From the NCBI RefSeq assembly GCF_040954645.1, contig NC_092804.1:40887753-40951752 (forward strand): a stretch of DNA of 64,000 nucleotides, given 5' to 3'. Position numbers and translations under genes: made by a program. Positions 10,560 to 21,659 of the stretch are shown here, one piece after another; the first letter of the stretch is position 1, and the number at the start of each line of letters is the position of its first letter. The stretch is from Diabrotica undecimpunctata (Eukaryota > Arthropoda > Insecta > Coleoptera > Chrysomelidae). The notes under the pieces were generated by a model. The model was not told the DNA's origin, searched no databases, and saw nothing but the letters and a program-made list of their open reading frames with translations.

Positions 10560-11870
10560 CTAAAAGAGTATTATAAGCGATACATCTATATGAAAAACAA
10601 TTAAGTAAATGATCTTACCTTTAAAAGATCTGTAGCATTAAGATGTTATTATTGTGAAGAAACATCAAAAATTAATATATTAAATAAATCAGCAAAAAAC
10701 ACAGAAACACAGAACGCCGGAAGATTCCCAATTAAAGTAATTTTATATTAATTTTTTTAATTTAACTTTTGAAAACATTGATTGATTCTAAAATCTATCA
10801 AAAAATGTAATTGTCAATTTTGAAATGTTATATTAACAACGGCAAGGCTAGGGATCTTGACTGTTATGATCATATCATGCAAAATAAAGTATTTGAAAGC
10901 TCGAATGTCAGAACTGACAATCAGCTGGTGAGATTTAAGGAAAAGTTTTGTAGATGCCAACATAAATGTTATGATATAATAAAAGAAGTTGAAGAAGAAA
11001 CCAATATATTAAAAGTAGAATACGGAAGAATCAATTTTGTAGTATTAGTGCATGGTAAATTTGGCTTAAGTTGCTGATATCAGTTCTCTTATTTAATGCA
11101 TTAGGTTGTTTCAAAATATGACACATCTTCATAAACTGTCTCTTATTAAGCTTACGTTCTCTACAGAGAACTTAACATGTCGGGATAGTATTATGCGGAT
11201 TTTTTCCTGGTTGTTTTTCATGATTTACTACAGAATTACTAACAGAAGAATTTTACTGTCATCATTGCATGTGGTTATTTTTTTAAAGACGAATCAGATG
11301 CTAAAATCTTCCTGATGGGTGTTGTCAAGTTAAAATTGATTTCATGTAATTGAATAAGCTATCTTACAATTAAGTCGTCCCAGGAACGCAACTTAACAAT
11401 ATCGGCAATATCATTTTGAAGTCGTCTAGTTTAAAATGTATATTATATGTCTGAAGTGTCTATATAAATGATGTCAGATAAAATTAAAATTTTAAAAGTA
11501 TTATTTTAAAAGTAACAAAAACAAAATTTGTTTAATGTGTTAATGTTTTACATTTTAAGAACGACTTCCGAAGTGGAAATTGACATGCCAAAATAAACTT
11601 ATTTTAAACTTAAATTGTATGTTATTCCCAATAAAAATAGTATTTTTTAGAATATTTTAAGTAAATACATTTTTTGATATTTATGTGCGTGTGTTTGAGC
11701 ATTATTGGTTTCGGAGTCAATGTCCGTTCGTCATCTTACCCTTATGGAATAATTTTTTAGTTTTTATGCGGAAGCTCTAAAGGAATACTACTTGCGTTTG
11801 TTTAGGTTGGTATACAATTATGATCTTGCTCTACTTTCACAAAGAAATATTTTCTTTTTTTTTATACTTG
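10560..11870. other. Mostly unassigned, with one short orphan frame
   Basis: A frame at 10811-11077 (+) encodes about 88 residues with C-R-C-x3-C (FCRCQHKCYDI) and an acidic stretch, with no family recognised. Near 11564-11600 the sequence CGACTTCCGAAGTGGAAATT resembles the helix II region of another Penelope hammerhead, but its core is too changed to call. The rest is AT-rich and shows no motif. Confidence 0.35.
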
Positions 11871-12495
11871 TGTGTAAACTTATGTTTAAACTTATGTGCT
11901 GAACGTTCAACAGTTCGAACCGTGGGAGTGTCGATAATCACGTATCCATTTCCACGACGAGACATATGGTACGAGGTGGGGTTCGGAGCGGCTATTTAAG
12001 GCGAGCGATTGGCGAAGGCGAAATTAAAGAAGTCTGGTGGCTAACGCTCTATGCTCCCTGGCTCACTAGTGTATTGAATCTGCGAGCTAACCCGGACAGA
12101 GAGACTTCCGTAGTGAGGATTATACTCTGTCCTTAATCAAGCAGAACCCGTGGGTTTCGTGTATTGAACGTTACCGGCAGCTCTGACTCAGAGTATAGCG
12201 TGGATCTGCACAACCGAATATTTCGATTGCGAGTGCGTTTGGCGCTTCCGCTGGATTGAGGTGGAGGCGAGTATAAGTCTGCGTGCGATTGAATTCGCGT
12301 ATTCCATTTTTTTGTTAGTAATAATATTTTTTCTTTTACAGGCGTCCGCCGGGGAATTCACTCTCGCCGGATCCAGACGGGGACATAGAATACATTTTAT
12401 TTTTATTTTTGTATGTACGTTGAAATTAATAGATTTATTTTTATTTCAAGCTGTGTTTTACTGAGTCTCTCGCTTCGAAAGAGCTACCCGTCACA
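11871..12495 (+). mobile_element. Long terminal repeat of an LTR retrotransposon (probable 5' LTR or remnant)
   Basis: The segment is clearly richer in G+C than its flanks. It starts TGTGTAAAC and ends CCGTCACA, giving the TG...CA ends of an LTR, though the start is the less certain of the two. A TATA-like box, TATTTAAG, lies at 11993-12000. It is followed immediately by a tRNA primer binding site. No second LTR or gag/pol frame is found in the window, so the rest of the element has been lost. The short frame at 12261-12464 is a by-product of the LTR sequence. Confidence 0.6.
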
Positions 12496-12498
12496 AAC

Positions 12499-12510
12499 TG
12501 GCGCCCGAGC
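12499..12510 (+). promoter_or_regulatory. Primer binding site, tRNA-Lys-like
   Basis: TGGCGCCCGAGC starts four bases after the LTR end. It is complementary to the 3' end of a tRNA ending in GGGCGCCA, close to tRNA-Lys. It would prime minus-strand DNA synthesis and fixes the + orientation of the element. Confidence 0.65.
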
Positions 12511-13422
12511 AAAATTGAGGAAGTGCTAAAAGAGACCGAAAATTAATAACATTCTGAGAACTGAGAACCTATTTTAAAGATTGCGAGGAACAATTCCAAA
12601 AGAAAAAACTTCCAAGGGAGCAGAATCCGACACACTGACCCAGGAAATTCATATTCAAAACATATTTGCTTTATCGAGAATATGTTAAATATATTTGACG
12701 TCAATCCAATTATAAATTACTAGGATTTTCAATAAACTTCAAATATGCAAATGTCTTAATTTCCTCTTAGATGATTTCGCATGAGTGATTTGTGTCGACA
12801 GCATCTATCAATTTTATCTAAGCTAACGAGATCCATCAGGAAGAGTCAAATAACTCAGGAAAACTTTACATAGAAAACATAATTCCATTGCGAACTTACC
12901 TCTCCACTTCGTAACAATATGAGAGGAAACTCGCAAATCGCATTTTCAAATAAAAATATAATTTTTACAACTCGAATATAATCAAACCTGTTAGAAATTC
13001 TCTCAGGAAATTTTATTTGGCAGAAAGTTTCTTTGGAGATAAGTTAGAGTCAATAATATCTGTTTCAATTGGAAGAATTTTATTCCCGACCTTTCTAAAC
13101 TTTACGTCCGTAAATTTAACAAGCTTATAACATGAGCGGCACATTTAATATTTTATAAGAAAGAAGAAAACTTTCAATTTTTTATTAAAAGCACCTAGAT
13201 AAAAAGAATTCTTTAATAGATGTGGACTAATTATAATCAGTAAGTGTCGCATAACAAACATGCATAATCATATTAAATAAATTAATGCTGTGCTGGAACA
13301 ACGTTGTAAACGCCAAATCACATTTTGTCGACAAATTGAAAAAAACGCCTTATAATTAATTATTTTGAATATAATATAAACAAAAGTAGTAGTATAAAAT
13401 CTTATGTAATACAAAACAAGCA
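12511..13422. other. Leader remnant and AT-rich DNA
   Basis: The first ~140 bp after the primer site may be untranslated leader of the LTR element. Beyond that no frame or motif is recognised. Confidence 0.4.
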
Positions 13423-13431
13423 TTTATGAAC

Positions 13432-14873
13432 TTCTTCTTGATGTGCCTATCCGTTACGAATGTTGGCGATCATCATGGCAATCTTTATCTTATCTGCAGT
13501 AGCGCAGTAAAGCTGCACAGATGTTGTATTGAACCAGACTCTGAGGTTCTTTAACCAAGATGTTCTTCTTCTTTCTGGACCTCGTTTTTGAAATATTTTT
13601 TCTTACAGGAGAGCATATCTGGATTCATTTCGCATAATATGTCCGAAGAATTGTAACTTTCGAGATTTGATGGTGGTCAGTACCTCTCGGTTCTTATTTA
13701 CTCTTCTGAGGACCTCCTCATTTGTGACTAGGTCAGTCAACGGGATCTTAAGTACTCTCCGATATAGCCACATTTCAAATGCTTCCAGTTTTCTGCACAT
13801 ATCTTCGTTCAAGGTCCACGATTCAACACCATAAGAAAGGACAGAGAAGACGTAGCATCGCAGTATTCTTACTGTTGCATCAAGAGAGAGGTTGTGACTC
13901 TTGAAGAAGGCCCCCATCCGATTTAAGGTGGATGATCTAGCTTTTCCGATGCGTGCTCTAATCTCCTGGTTGTTGGTCCATTCTTCATTTATTATCGTGC
14001 TAAGGTAGTTGTAGTGCGTCACTCTTTCTACAGGGGATTGGTTGACGTAGAGTTGACCTTCTGTTATCCTTTTCTTGCTAATTATCATAAGCTTTGTCTT
14101 CTTAACGTTTATATTGAGTACATATTGTTGACTGTAATACGTGATTTTGTTCATAAGAACTTCTTATGGTAGGTCTTCAAGTTGTCCGCAAATACTACGG
14201 TGTCATCTGCATATCTGATGTTGTTTAGCCGGTAACCATTTAGTAGAATACCTTTTTTAGTTTCGTGCAAAGCTTCGATAAATATTCTTTCAGAGTACAG
14301 ATTGAAGATTAGAGGAGACAAAATACAGCCTTGCCTAACACCACGAATGATTTTCACATAGTCAGTGTGTTTACCTTCAACTCTGAGATTTGCTGTCTGA
14401 TTCCAGTAAAGTTTTCTAATTATTTTCAGATATTGGTTGTTAATTCCTGCTTCTCTTAGTATTTGTATCATTTTGACGTGCTGTACTCGATCAAACGATT
14501 TCTTATAATCAACCAGACATGCGTATACGTGGCAGTTGACGTCTCTGTATATCTGGAATAAGACTTGTACTGAGAACAAAGTCTCTCTAGTACCAACAGC
14601 ATTTGTGAACCCGAACTGGTTGAGGGAAATTTGATTTTCACACAGCTTGTAAATTCTCTTATGAATTATCTTTAGGAACAATTTTAGGAGATGACTCATG
14701 AGGCTTATAGAACGGTAATCTTCGCCTTTTTTGGCTCCTGGTTTTTTTTGGTAGTGCAATAAACTCAGATTTCAGTCATTCCGTTGGTATTTCTCCAGAG
14801 TTGTATATGTTGTTGAATATCTTTGTGATTATTGCTATTGATTCGTTGTCCATTAGTTTGAGTAGTTCTGCTT
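13432..14873 (-). mobile_element. RTE-type LINE B, 5'-truncated, with 9-bp target duplication
   Basis: Flanked by TTTATGAAC on both sides (13423-13431 and 14874-14882). On the minus strand, 14759-14151 encodes the palm with YRSISLMSHLLKLFLK, ACLVDYKKSFDRVQH, GVRQGCILSPLIFNLY and NNIRYADDTVVFADN (catalytic Y-A-D-D). After a frameshift, 14154-13603 encodes the thumb and C-terminal part with LSYGVESWTLN and FEMWLYRRVLKIP, then FFGHIMRNES. The 3' end (minus) is CAAGAAGAAG, a GAA-type tail directly against the duplication. It shares architecture with LINE A but is a distinct copy with only about two frame breaks in the retained part. Confidence 0.88.
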
Positions 14874-15045
14874 TTTATGAACATATATACTATATTTTAA
14901 TAAAACAACGTGTTAAATCCCCTTCGGTTAAAACGTTATTTTAGAAATAAAAAATAAAGTACACATAAAATTAAGAAACATATATATTATTAAAAAATTA
15001 CTTATAAGCATGTTTTATATGACATAGGTTCATATCAAAATAATA

Positions 15046-16133
15046 TTATCCACTCTTAAGATTTTGATAGTAGCTTACATAATGTAGTGGAATATATGTC
15101 GGCAATATTTTATAAATTGGCATGTTTTTCTCTTTTAATTGGTAGTGACCCTCTTTAGGCTTCTGTAAGTTCAGCAAGAGCGACTTCAGTTATAGGCGTT
15201 TTAGTTGACTTTAAAGAACAGGATGACCATGGTTGAATAGTGTTGTGAGATCATCTGAGCTAATTTTTATTCACACTGACTAAGTTACTTTGCACTTTGG
15301 ATCTCTCCATACTATATTTTCTGCGTTAATAAAATTTTAAAAAATGTTTGATGCATGTAGATAACTTTAAATTGGTTTTTAACTATAGCTTTTACAATTA
15401 CATCTGTCTACTGAAACGGGATATAAACCGATGAAAGTTTCTTGTTGCGTTCTATACAGTGCAGTACAGTACAGTTATATACTATAAGTATTTTTCTAAC
15501 AGTAGTAGTCGAAATAATATTATGACTTTCCAATTGTTATTTTGGCCGACACATCTATCTGACCAAATAACAAGTTTTCTTTCTTGGCCTGGATCAAGAC
15601 GATTGAAGTTTTCAGTTATATAAAGTAGCAATGCTGATGCTATCTCAGTGGAGCCTTGATGTGCCATTACTTCGTTCCACGGCATCATTGTAGCAGTATT
15701 ACTCCCCATAATATGAACAACGTATTTACACGAAAAAAGTTCTCGTTGGTAGAAGATTGATGAGTGAGTTAGATTGGAGCAAACAAAAAACTTGTTGCAA
15801 ATCGGTACATAAAACGACATACTTTTGCAATTTCAGTATCTTGTCTTAATGTTTTGTAACCTGCTTTCGCTCGCATATGATGAATTTTACTTTCAATTTC
15901 TATTTTATTTCTTTCACATTCATCGCTAGCAGAAGAAAGTTTGATTCATCGCTACGTTGATAATTTAGATTTACTCCTGCTTTCATTATATCAACAAGGT
16001 ACTGGAGTGTTCTAGCGGTTATTGAAAATATATAACATACCGTTGCTTTACATACTCTTATGTTTTCTACTGTATATTTTACTGTACACTGGGTTGCTTC
16101 TCCAACCCTTTTTCTTTCTGGTTCTTGCAGCAA
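15046..16133 (-). pseudogene. Transposase-like repeat protein (DUF7869-like family), copy 2
   Basis: Minus strand. 16133-15900 carries the VRVCKATVCYIF-type motif of this family (here NIRVCKATVCYIFSITA). 15820-15482 encodes YVVHIMGSNTATMMPWNEV, HQGSTEIASALLLY and WSDRCVGQNNNWKVI, the second acidic motif, intact here as S-D-x-C. Further on, after gaps and frame changes, the C-terminus IPLHYVSYYQNLKSG ends at a stop at 15046-15048. The middle part and the N-terminus are missing. The conserved aspartates suggest an RNase H-like nuclease fold, which is inference. The sequence differs clearly from copies 1 and 3, so several lineages of the family invaded this genome. Confidence 0.72.
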
Positions 16134-16306
16134 AATAGATTGAGATAAAAATTTAGATTGACAATTGCCAACTTAGTTCTCTAAACGTTTTGAATAGTTT
16201 TGCCCACTAATAAATCAGCAAAAAAACATATAGGAAACTGCTTACATTTACAAATATGCACCTAAAATAAATATTGTTTTAAAACATAAAACTAGTTTAG
16301 ATTATA

Positions 16307-16702
16307 TCCGCAAACTAATTTTTCGAAACCAAATTCAGATTTATGCTTTAATCTGTGCCTTCTAAAAATTGCAAGGCAAAACAGACGTTAATAAAGATGT
16401 TATTAGAGACATGGAGAATCTAAAATTGCATTCCACAACATCCTCAACTAAGCAAAAATCCTTAGCGAATTGATTTTAGTACTCATAAAGAGTATACCGG
16501 AATAAAAGGATAAAGACAGTTAAGATTTGATTTCACGTATAGTGCGTCTGTATATCCTCTTATACGTATTTCACCCTAATAGGGATCATCAGAGACGGCT
16601 ATTCACAGACGCTCTGAACGTGAAAATAAATGTTTCCTGTCCATACGAAGCCATGTTAGAGTTGCTTCTCAAGACAGGAAAGATTTATTTTCACGTTCAG
16701 AG
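16307..16702. repeat. Two-module repeat, copy 1 (A then B, with inverted loop)
   Basis: Module A (16307-16508) matches 20459-20665 and module B (16516-16641) matches 20288-20399, both at high identity by eye. The order is A-B here and B-A there, as expected for a tandem unit cut at different points. In this copy B ends in a 30-bp inverted repeat (16612-16641 and 16673-16702, one mismatch) around a 31-base loop (16642-16672). That loop is the reverse complement of the corresponding stretch in copy 2. No coding potential is seen. Confidence 0.75.
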
Positions 16703-16845
16703 TAAGTGAGAAAATCAGTATAAAATATATAAAACAAATTTGCACATAACCAACAGCAATATTGAACATAAAGATGCATACAAACCTAGAAAACATTTAA
16801 TAAAAATACATACATATACATAAAATCACATAATTAATTATAAGT

Positions 16846-16960
16846 GAAATATTTTAAAACACTCTCTCTGCTCAGCGCAAAGAGTTACATTGCATTTTTC
16901 ACACATCCATCTAACTCTCATGTCTCATTCGCGACATCTTCGAGAATTCGTGGTTCTTTT
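16846..16960 (-). pseudogene. piggyBac C-terminal cysteine-rich domain remnant
   Basis: On the minus strand one frame gives NSRRCRE, a stop, then RVRWMCEKCNVTLCAEQREC and FKIFH. The spacing C...C-x2-C...LC...C-F-x3-H is the zinc-binding tail of piggyBac-type transposases. Traces of the preceding part extend to about 17090. No inverted repeats or TTAA can be assigned. Confidence 0.6.
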
Positions 16961-17140
16961 AAGAAAATGGTCATACGGATAATCCAGTATACTCTTTGGC
17001 AGCAAACAAGATGGTTTGATAGATGTTGTGGATCGTCTTTGTATGGCTTTGTTGAAAGCTCTGCAGTAATGGCGGACAATATTTCTTTGAAATAATAGCA
17101 AATATATGTATAAAAATAGATTTACTTAAAGAAAAATTTT

Positions 17141-17487
17141 TATTTATCGACTATTTAAGCCTCTGGCTGACTACAAAATAAACAATTGATCGAATCCTAA
17201 CATGCGAGATAACAAATAAAAGAGAAGAATATAACGAATGTATTAAGATATAAAAACAAACAAGGCAACTACCAAAAGGGCACTACACAGTGTCTTCATT
17301 ATTAATGAACGTAGAGCGACATACGAGATATCATAGGGCACTATGAATAGAAATAAAGTTATTATAAGACAACTTTTGATTTATTGACTTAAAGAAGGCC
17401 TCTCGCTGAGTAAAAACTAAACAACTGATCGAAACCTTACATGCGATAAAGCAAATAAAAGGGGAGAAAATAACGAATATATTAAGA
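17141..17487 (+). repeat. 109-bp direct repeat pair, possibly from a reverse transcriptase gene
   Basis: 17141-17249 and 17379-17487 are related direct repeats (shared blocks include GATCGAA, ACATGCGA and ATAACGAAT). The second copy can be read as FIDLKKAS, a stop, VKTKQLIETL, which resembles motif A of a non-LTR reverse transcriptase. The first copy has lost that frame. A local duplication inside a LINE scrap is the simplest reading. Confidence 0.45.
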
Positions 17488-17733
17488 TCAAGATTTAGAA
17501 AAAATCAATCAGTTTTTAGTTGTTACCATCCGTGGAGAAACAATTACGACTATTAGAGCGAAGTCTGTTACTAAGTGGCAAACTCGATACTATAGCTTAT
17601 TTGTAGTGTACCGTTTTGTGCGTCTTAAAACGTTTTATTTTGCATATTTGATAATAATTCATAATATTAAAATAAATCTGCATAGAATATTTTTGGCGTG
17701 ATAAAACAAAAGCATTTTAGTATAATATATATA

Positions 17734-17737
<4 letters not shown>

Positions 17738-17793
<56 letters not shown>
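17738..17793. repeat. (TA)n microsatellite
   Basis: About 56 bp of alternating T and A, followed by a small palindrome around 17799-17815 (TTTAGTATAATACTAAA). Confidence 0.9.
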
Positions 17794-17796
<3 letters not shown>

Positions 17797-17816
17797 ATTT
17801 AGTATAATACTAAATT

Positions 17817-18414
17817 TAGTATAATATATACTTATATGTTCCAGAATCCGGATGCGTTATAGTCGGACCACTTTCTAGTTGTAATATAATTCACATGATT
17901 AAATGATTACAGCAAAAATAATCCAAATATGATCATTAAAAAAAATAAACAATCTATCATTGTCTAATTTTTGAGGTAGATATGTGATTATTATGTCATT
18001 TATCTCGTTCGAGTCTGATGAGACGTATACATCCCAGTCATGAAATAATCAAGTGTATTGAACTAAATCTGAACCGTTTTACGTAATGAATTTATATCGT
18101 AACCGACTTTTAAAGAACTTAATAACAATTTTAAAAGAATAACTAGTTTAAGAGGTAACATTGCAAACCGTTTTCGCGCTGTATTTTCCCGTTATGTTGA
18201 TAATTTGGAATGTGTTTATGTATTTTTGTTAATGATTACCACAGGGACAGTTGTGCGCTGTTACTGTTGTTGCAAATTTGTTTTGTGAGTGCAGCTACCT
18301 ACAAAAATGGTAAATATATTCAATAAAACTAGTATTTGGTTTTATGGGTGAAATATCTCCCAACAGACATTTATGGTAGGTTGTATGTGTCCCAACAGTC
18401 TTGTTTTGTTCTAG
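17817..18414. other. Unassigned AT-rich DNA
   Basis: No gene is recognised. The last part may be the 5' untranslated region or an intron of the adjacent piggyBac transposase (TTGTTCTAG directly precedes its ATG at 18415). Confidence 0.35.
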
Positions 18415-20060
18415 ATGAGTAGAAATATATTGACGCAGGAAGAGCTAAAGGAGGAGGCAGCAGCCATTTTTGCCAGCGATAGAGAATCAGAATTTGATCC
18501 CTTTAAGACTAGTGGCTCCGATGATGAAGACTACTATTCATCAGGATGCGAAGGAGAAGTAGAACAAGAGCGTCACGAAATAAATTCAGGTTTCGAGGGC
18601 AATAAGATGAATAAAGAGAATTAGATGATAAGTGACGAAAGTGAAGAAGAAAGCAGTAGAGACAAAAATGATGAAGAAGGCGAAGTTACGTACCAACCAG
18701 GTATTTGGTTTCATAACGATGGAACTTTTTTACCACGTTTTTCGGTTTTATCAGAAAAAGAAGTCGATTGTACTCTTCCTCATACCATGAAAGAAATAAA
18801 AATATTTCTTAAAGTATTTTCCAGAAGCCTCATTCGACATATTGCACATTGTACGAACTTACTAAAGAAATTTAGAAACAACACCAAGAAAAAAAAAGAA
18901 TTCCTATCAATGAACATGAAATTAGGATTGTATTAGGTATCACACTAATCATAACATACAATCGAGTTCCATATTTCAATTATTTAAGTTTTTCACAAAT
19001 TTAGTCACAAAATGATTCTTTAGGAAATTTAGCAATAAACAGGGCGATTTCTCGAGACCGCTGTAAACTGGTCCTTGCCAAAATGTATTTCGCTGATATT
19101 GTAGAGCCTGACAAATCGAGGATGTCGGTAATTGTCTAAAACTATAATTTCCAAAATATAGAACAGAGGCGGCTTTTCAAAGCATTGATGAGTCAATGGC
19201 GAAATTTAAAGAAAGGTCTTTCCTGAAAAAGTTCCTACCCACGAAACCCATCAAACGGGGAATAAAGATATGTGTACGAAGCGATTCTGCAACAGGATAT
19301 GTATATGATTTTAATATATACGAGGGAAAGGAAACAGGAAATAATACTAGTTTATTATTAGGAGAAAAAGTAGTGACCAAATTAATTAGTGCTACAAGGG
19401 GAACTGATGTGATATTGTGTTTTGACAGAGTTTTCTCATCTATTAGACTTCTTGATACTTTATTTTATCCAGCGATAGAAACAATAATTGCAACAAGAGT
19501 ATATGTACTTAAATTTGTTGGGAAGTTGAATAGTGGTGACTCAGAATGCAGAGTAAATAACCACGGCACCATAGGTTGCAGATGGTAAGATACTAAAGAC
19601 TTGTTAGCAGTAAGCAATTGCTTTGGAGATAAGCAAGTAGAAGTAAAACGAAAAATGCAGAATGGCTCTAAAATGAATGTGCGATGTCCTGAACTTTTCG
19701 ACATGGACAATAAGAAAATGGGCAGCGTGGACTTAAAAAATCATATTTTGGGCTTGTATGACGTTGATAGGAAGTCTACCAAATGAAGAAAGTATTTTTT
19801 CGCTTTCTGATAATGGCTGTTGGAAATTCTCATGTATTACACAATGATCTAAAAAGGAAAAAAAAACACCATTTTTGCCTTTTCTAATTAGCATAGCTAA
19901 GGGACTTATTTCATTGGAAAAAACTCATACCGCTGTTAAAGAAAAGCCTCGACTTCACTTGGACGTCCTCCAGCAAATAAACAAACAAAGAATGTTTAAC
20001 GTGGGAGATGATTTACCCTTGGAATGAAAGACCCGTAGAAGATGTCAACGATGTTCTTTT
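18415..20060 (+). pseudogene. piggyBac transposase, near full length but broken
   Basis: The protein starts at 18415 with an acidic N-terminus (SGSDDEDYYSS). A stop at 18622-18624 is followed by QPGIWFHNDGTF, then LIRHIAHCTNL (18820-18870) and, in another frame, EHEIRIVLGIT. The catalytic region follows with QSIDESMAKFKERS, KPIKRGIKICVRSDSATGYV (19180-19310) and DVILCFDRVFSSIRLLDTLF (19408-19470), which hold the first two conserved aspartates. Then come KDTKDLLAVSN and MGSVDLKNHILGLYDVDRKS (19590-19785), where the family has M-G-G-V-D. The C-terminus fades by about 20060. At least four frame breaks are seen. It is a different lineage from the copy at 2724. Confidence 0.85.
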
Positions 20061-20287
20061 TAGAAACAAGAAAAACGAACCACTACACTATGTCAGAGCT
20101 ACAATGTACTCTTGTGTAGAACATGTTTAACACCTTTTCATTTACATTAAATATTGATCTTAGTTTTAGTCCTTTTGTTTTCCAAATATGAGATTTTATT
20201 TGTATTTTCGATTTTTCTTTATTAAAATAAAGTAATAATTTGGTGTCTGATGGGTTATTATAGTCCCACATATATAAAAGGAAAAAT

Positions 20288-20665
20288 ACAGTTAAGATTT
20301 GATTTCGCGTATAGTGCGTCTGTATATCCGCTTATACCTATTTCACCCTAAAAGGGATGTTCACAGACGCTCTAAACGTGAAAATAAATCTTTCCTGTCT
20401 TGGAAAGCAACTCTAACATGGCTTCGTATGGACGCAAATAGCGACATCTGACAATAAATCCGTAAACTAATTTTTTGAAACCAGATTCAGATTTCTGCTT
20501 TAATCTGTGTCTTCTAAGAATTGCAAGTCAAATCTGACGTTGATAAAGATGTTATTAGAGACATGGGGAATCTAAAATTGCATTCCACAACATATCTCCT
20601 CAACTAAGCAAAAATCCTTAACGAATTGGTTTCTAGTACTCATAAAGAGTATACTAGAATAAAAA
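20288..20665. repeat. Two-module repeat, copy 2 (B then A)
   Basis: B (20288-20399, continuing to about 20433) and A (20459-20665) match the copy at 16.3-16.7 kb. Here the 31-base stretch 20400-20430 runs in the opposite direction relative to copy 1, and the right arm of the inverted repeat is absent. Both copies lie next to the 3' end of a piggyBac relic, which may or may not be meaningful. Confidence 0.75.
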
Positions 20666-21265
20666 ATTCGGTTTCGAAAAATTTGTTTTTTCGGATTTTT
20701 CCCACATATATGTTTAAAAAAAGTCTGACTAGGGCATATATGTCCCGAACAAAATGGCGGATCTTAAAGATGAAATTAATCACTTTTATTTTTACATAAT
20801 TATACGTTTTAAATAAAAAAAGTTCTATGTACCATACCGATCCTGAAAAAAAAATCCGACTCGAAAGGGTAATAGTATTATCATTTTATTTGTAAGGTTT
20901 TATTCATCCTCTTATTGACCGCTTTTTTACATTAACCCTTTAACATTATTTTGTTTTGGGTTTTATTAAAAAAATGTTTTTAATATTTTGGTCTATAATA
21001 ATGTACGAAAAAAAATATATAGTAAGTATTTTAAAATAGCTTGTTTTTCTTTGTAAGACCATAACGCGAAATCAATTAACGTGTTATGTTAATATTTTAT
21101 AATTACTAAACTAATAATAAATCTTCAATTACTTAACACGATAATACCTAGAACATATTATGAACATAATAATAACTTTTAATAGAAGATTAATCACTTC
21201 TAAGTATCAATATATTGAACGTATAATATTTTATGATAGCAAAGTGATAAAGAATAACATCTAAA

Positions 21266-21268
<3 letters not shown>
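20666..21268. other. AT-rich DNA, nothing recognised
   Basis: No frame or repeat is assigned. TTAACCCTTTAACA at 20935 looks like a piggyBac end at first, but no partner end is found. Confidence 0.45.
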
Positions 21269-21306
<38 letters not shown>

Positions 21307-21367
21307 TATATATATACATATATATAGGTATATATATATATATATACATATATATAGGTATATATAT
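21269..21367. repeat. (TA)n microsatellite with a 30-bp higher-order repeat
   Basis: TA repeats broken by CATATATATAGGTA, which occurs twice with a 30-bp period (21317-21330 and 21347-21360). It borders the Penelope terminus. Confidence 0.85.
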
Positions 21368-21481
21368 TTTGTCTCAATCTGCAGTGCCGAGAGACAGTTC
21401 TTGCAATATAGAACACGATACTGGTACGTCTCGAGTGAGGGGAGTAGGCAGATTGAGCCCGAACTCGAACCGAACCGTATC

Positions 21482-21523
21482 ACTCTTGATAATCGCTCCA
21501 AAATGGGTGCCGAAACGTCGAGT
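21482..21523 (+). ncRNA. Degraded hammerhead motif of a Penelope-like element
   Basis: ACTC, TTGATAA, T, CGCTCC...GGGTGC, C, GAAAC, GTC, GAGT. The layout and length (42 nt) are the same as the motif at 10517. The core CUGAUGA is changed at two positions (C3 to U, G8 to A), and helix II has lost pairs. It is probably inactive. It lies upstream of Penelope reverse transcriptase sequence on the same strand, where a terminal hammerhead is expected. Confidence 0.55.
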
Positions 21524-21563
21524 TTTAAATTCTCAACGCGGTTCTTCCCGAGAACTCAGTAAT

Positions 21564-21568
<5 letters not shown>

Positions 21569-21654
<86 letters not shown>
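21569..21654. repeat. (TA)n microsatellite
   Basis: About 86 bp of alternating TA between the hammerhead-bearing terminus and the Penelope coding remnant. Confidence 0.9.
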
Positions 21655-21657
<3 letters not shown>

Positions 21658-21659
21658 AC

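Noticed and set aside
12261..12464. 67-codon plus-strand frame with a hydrophobic stretch
   Set aside because: It lies within the LTR, and the hydrophobic run comes from T-rich DNA.
20933..20950. TTAACCCTTTAACA as a piggyBac end
   Set aside because: No inverted partner with TTAA is found within a plausible distance; the string is simple.
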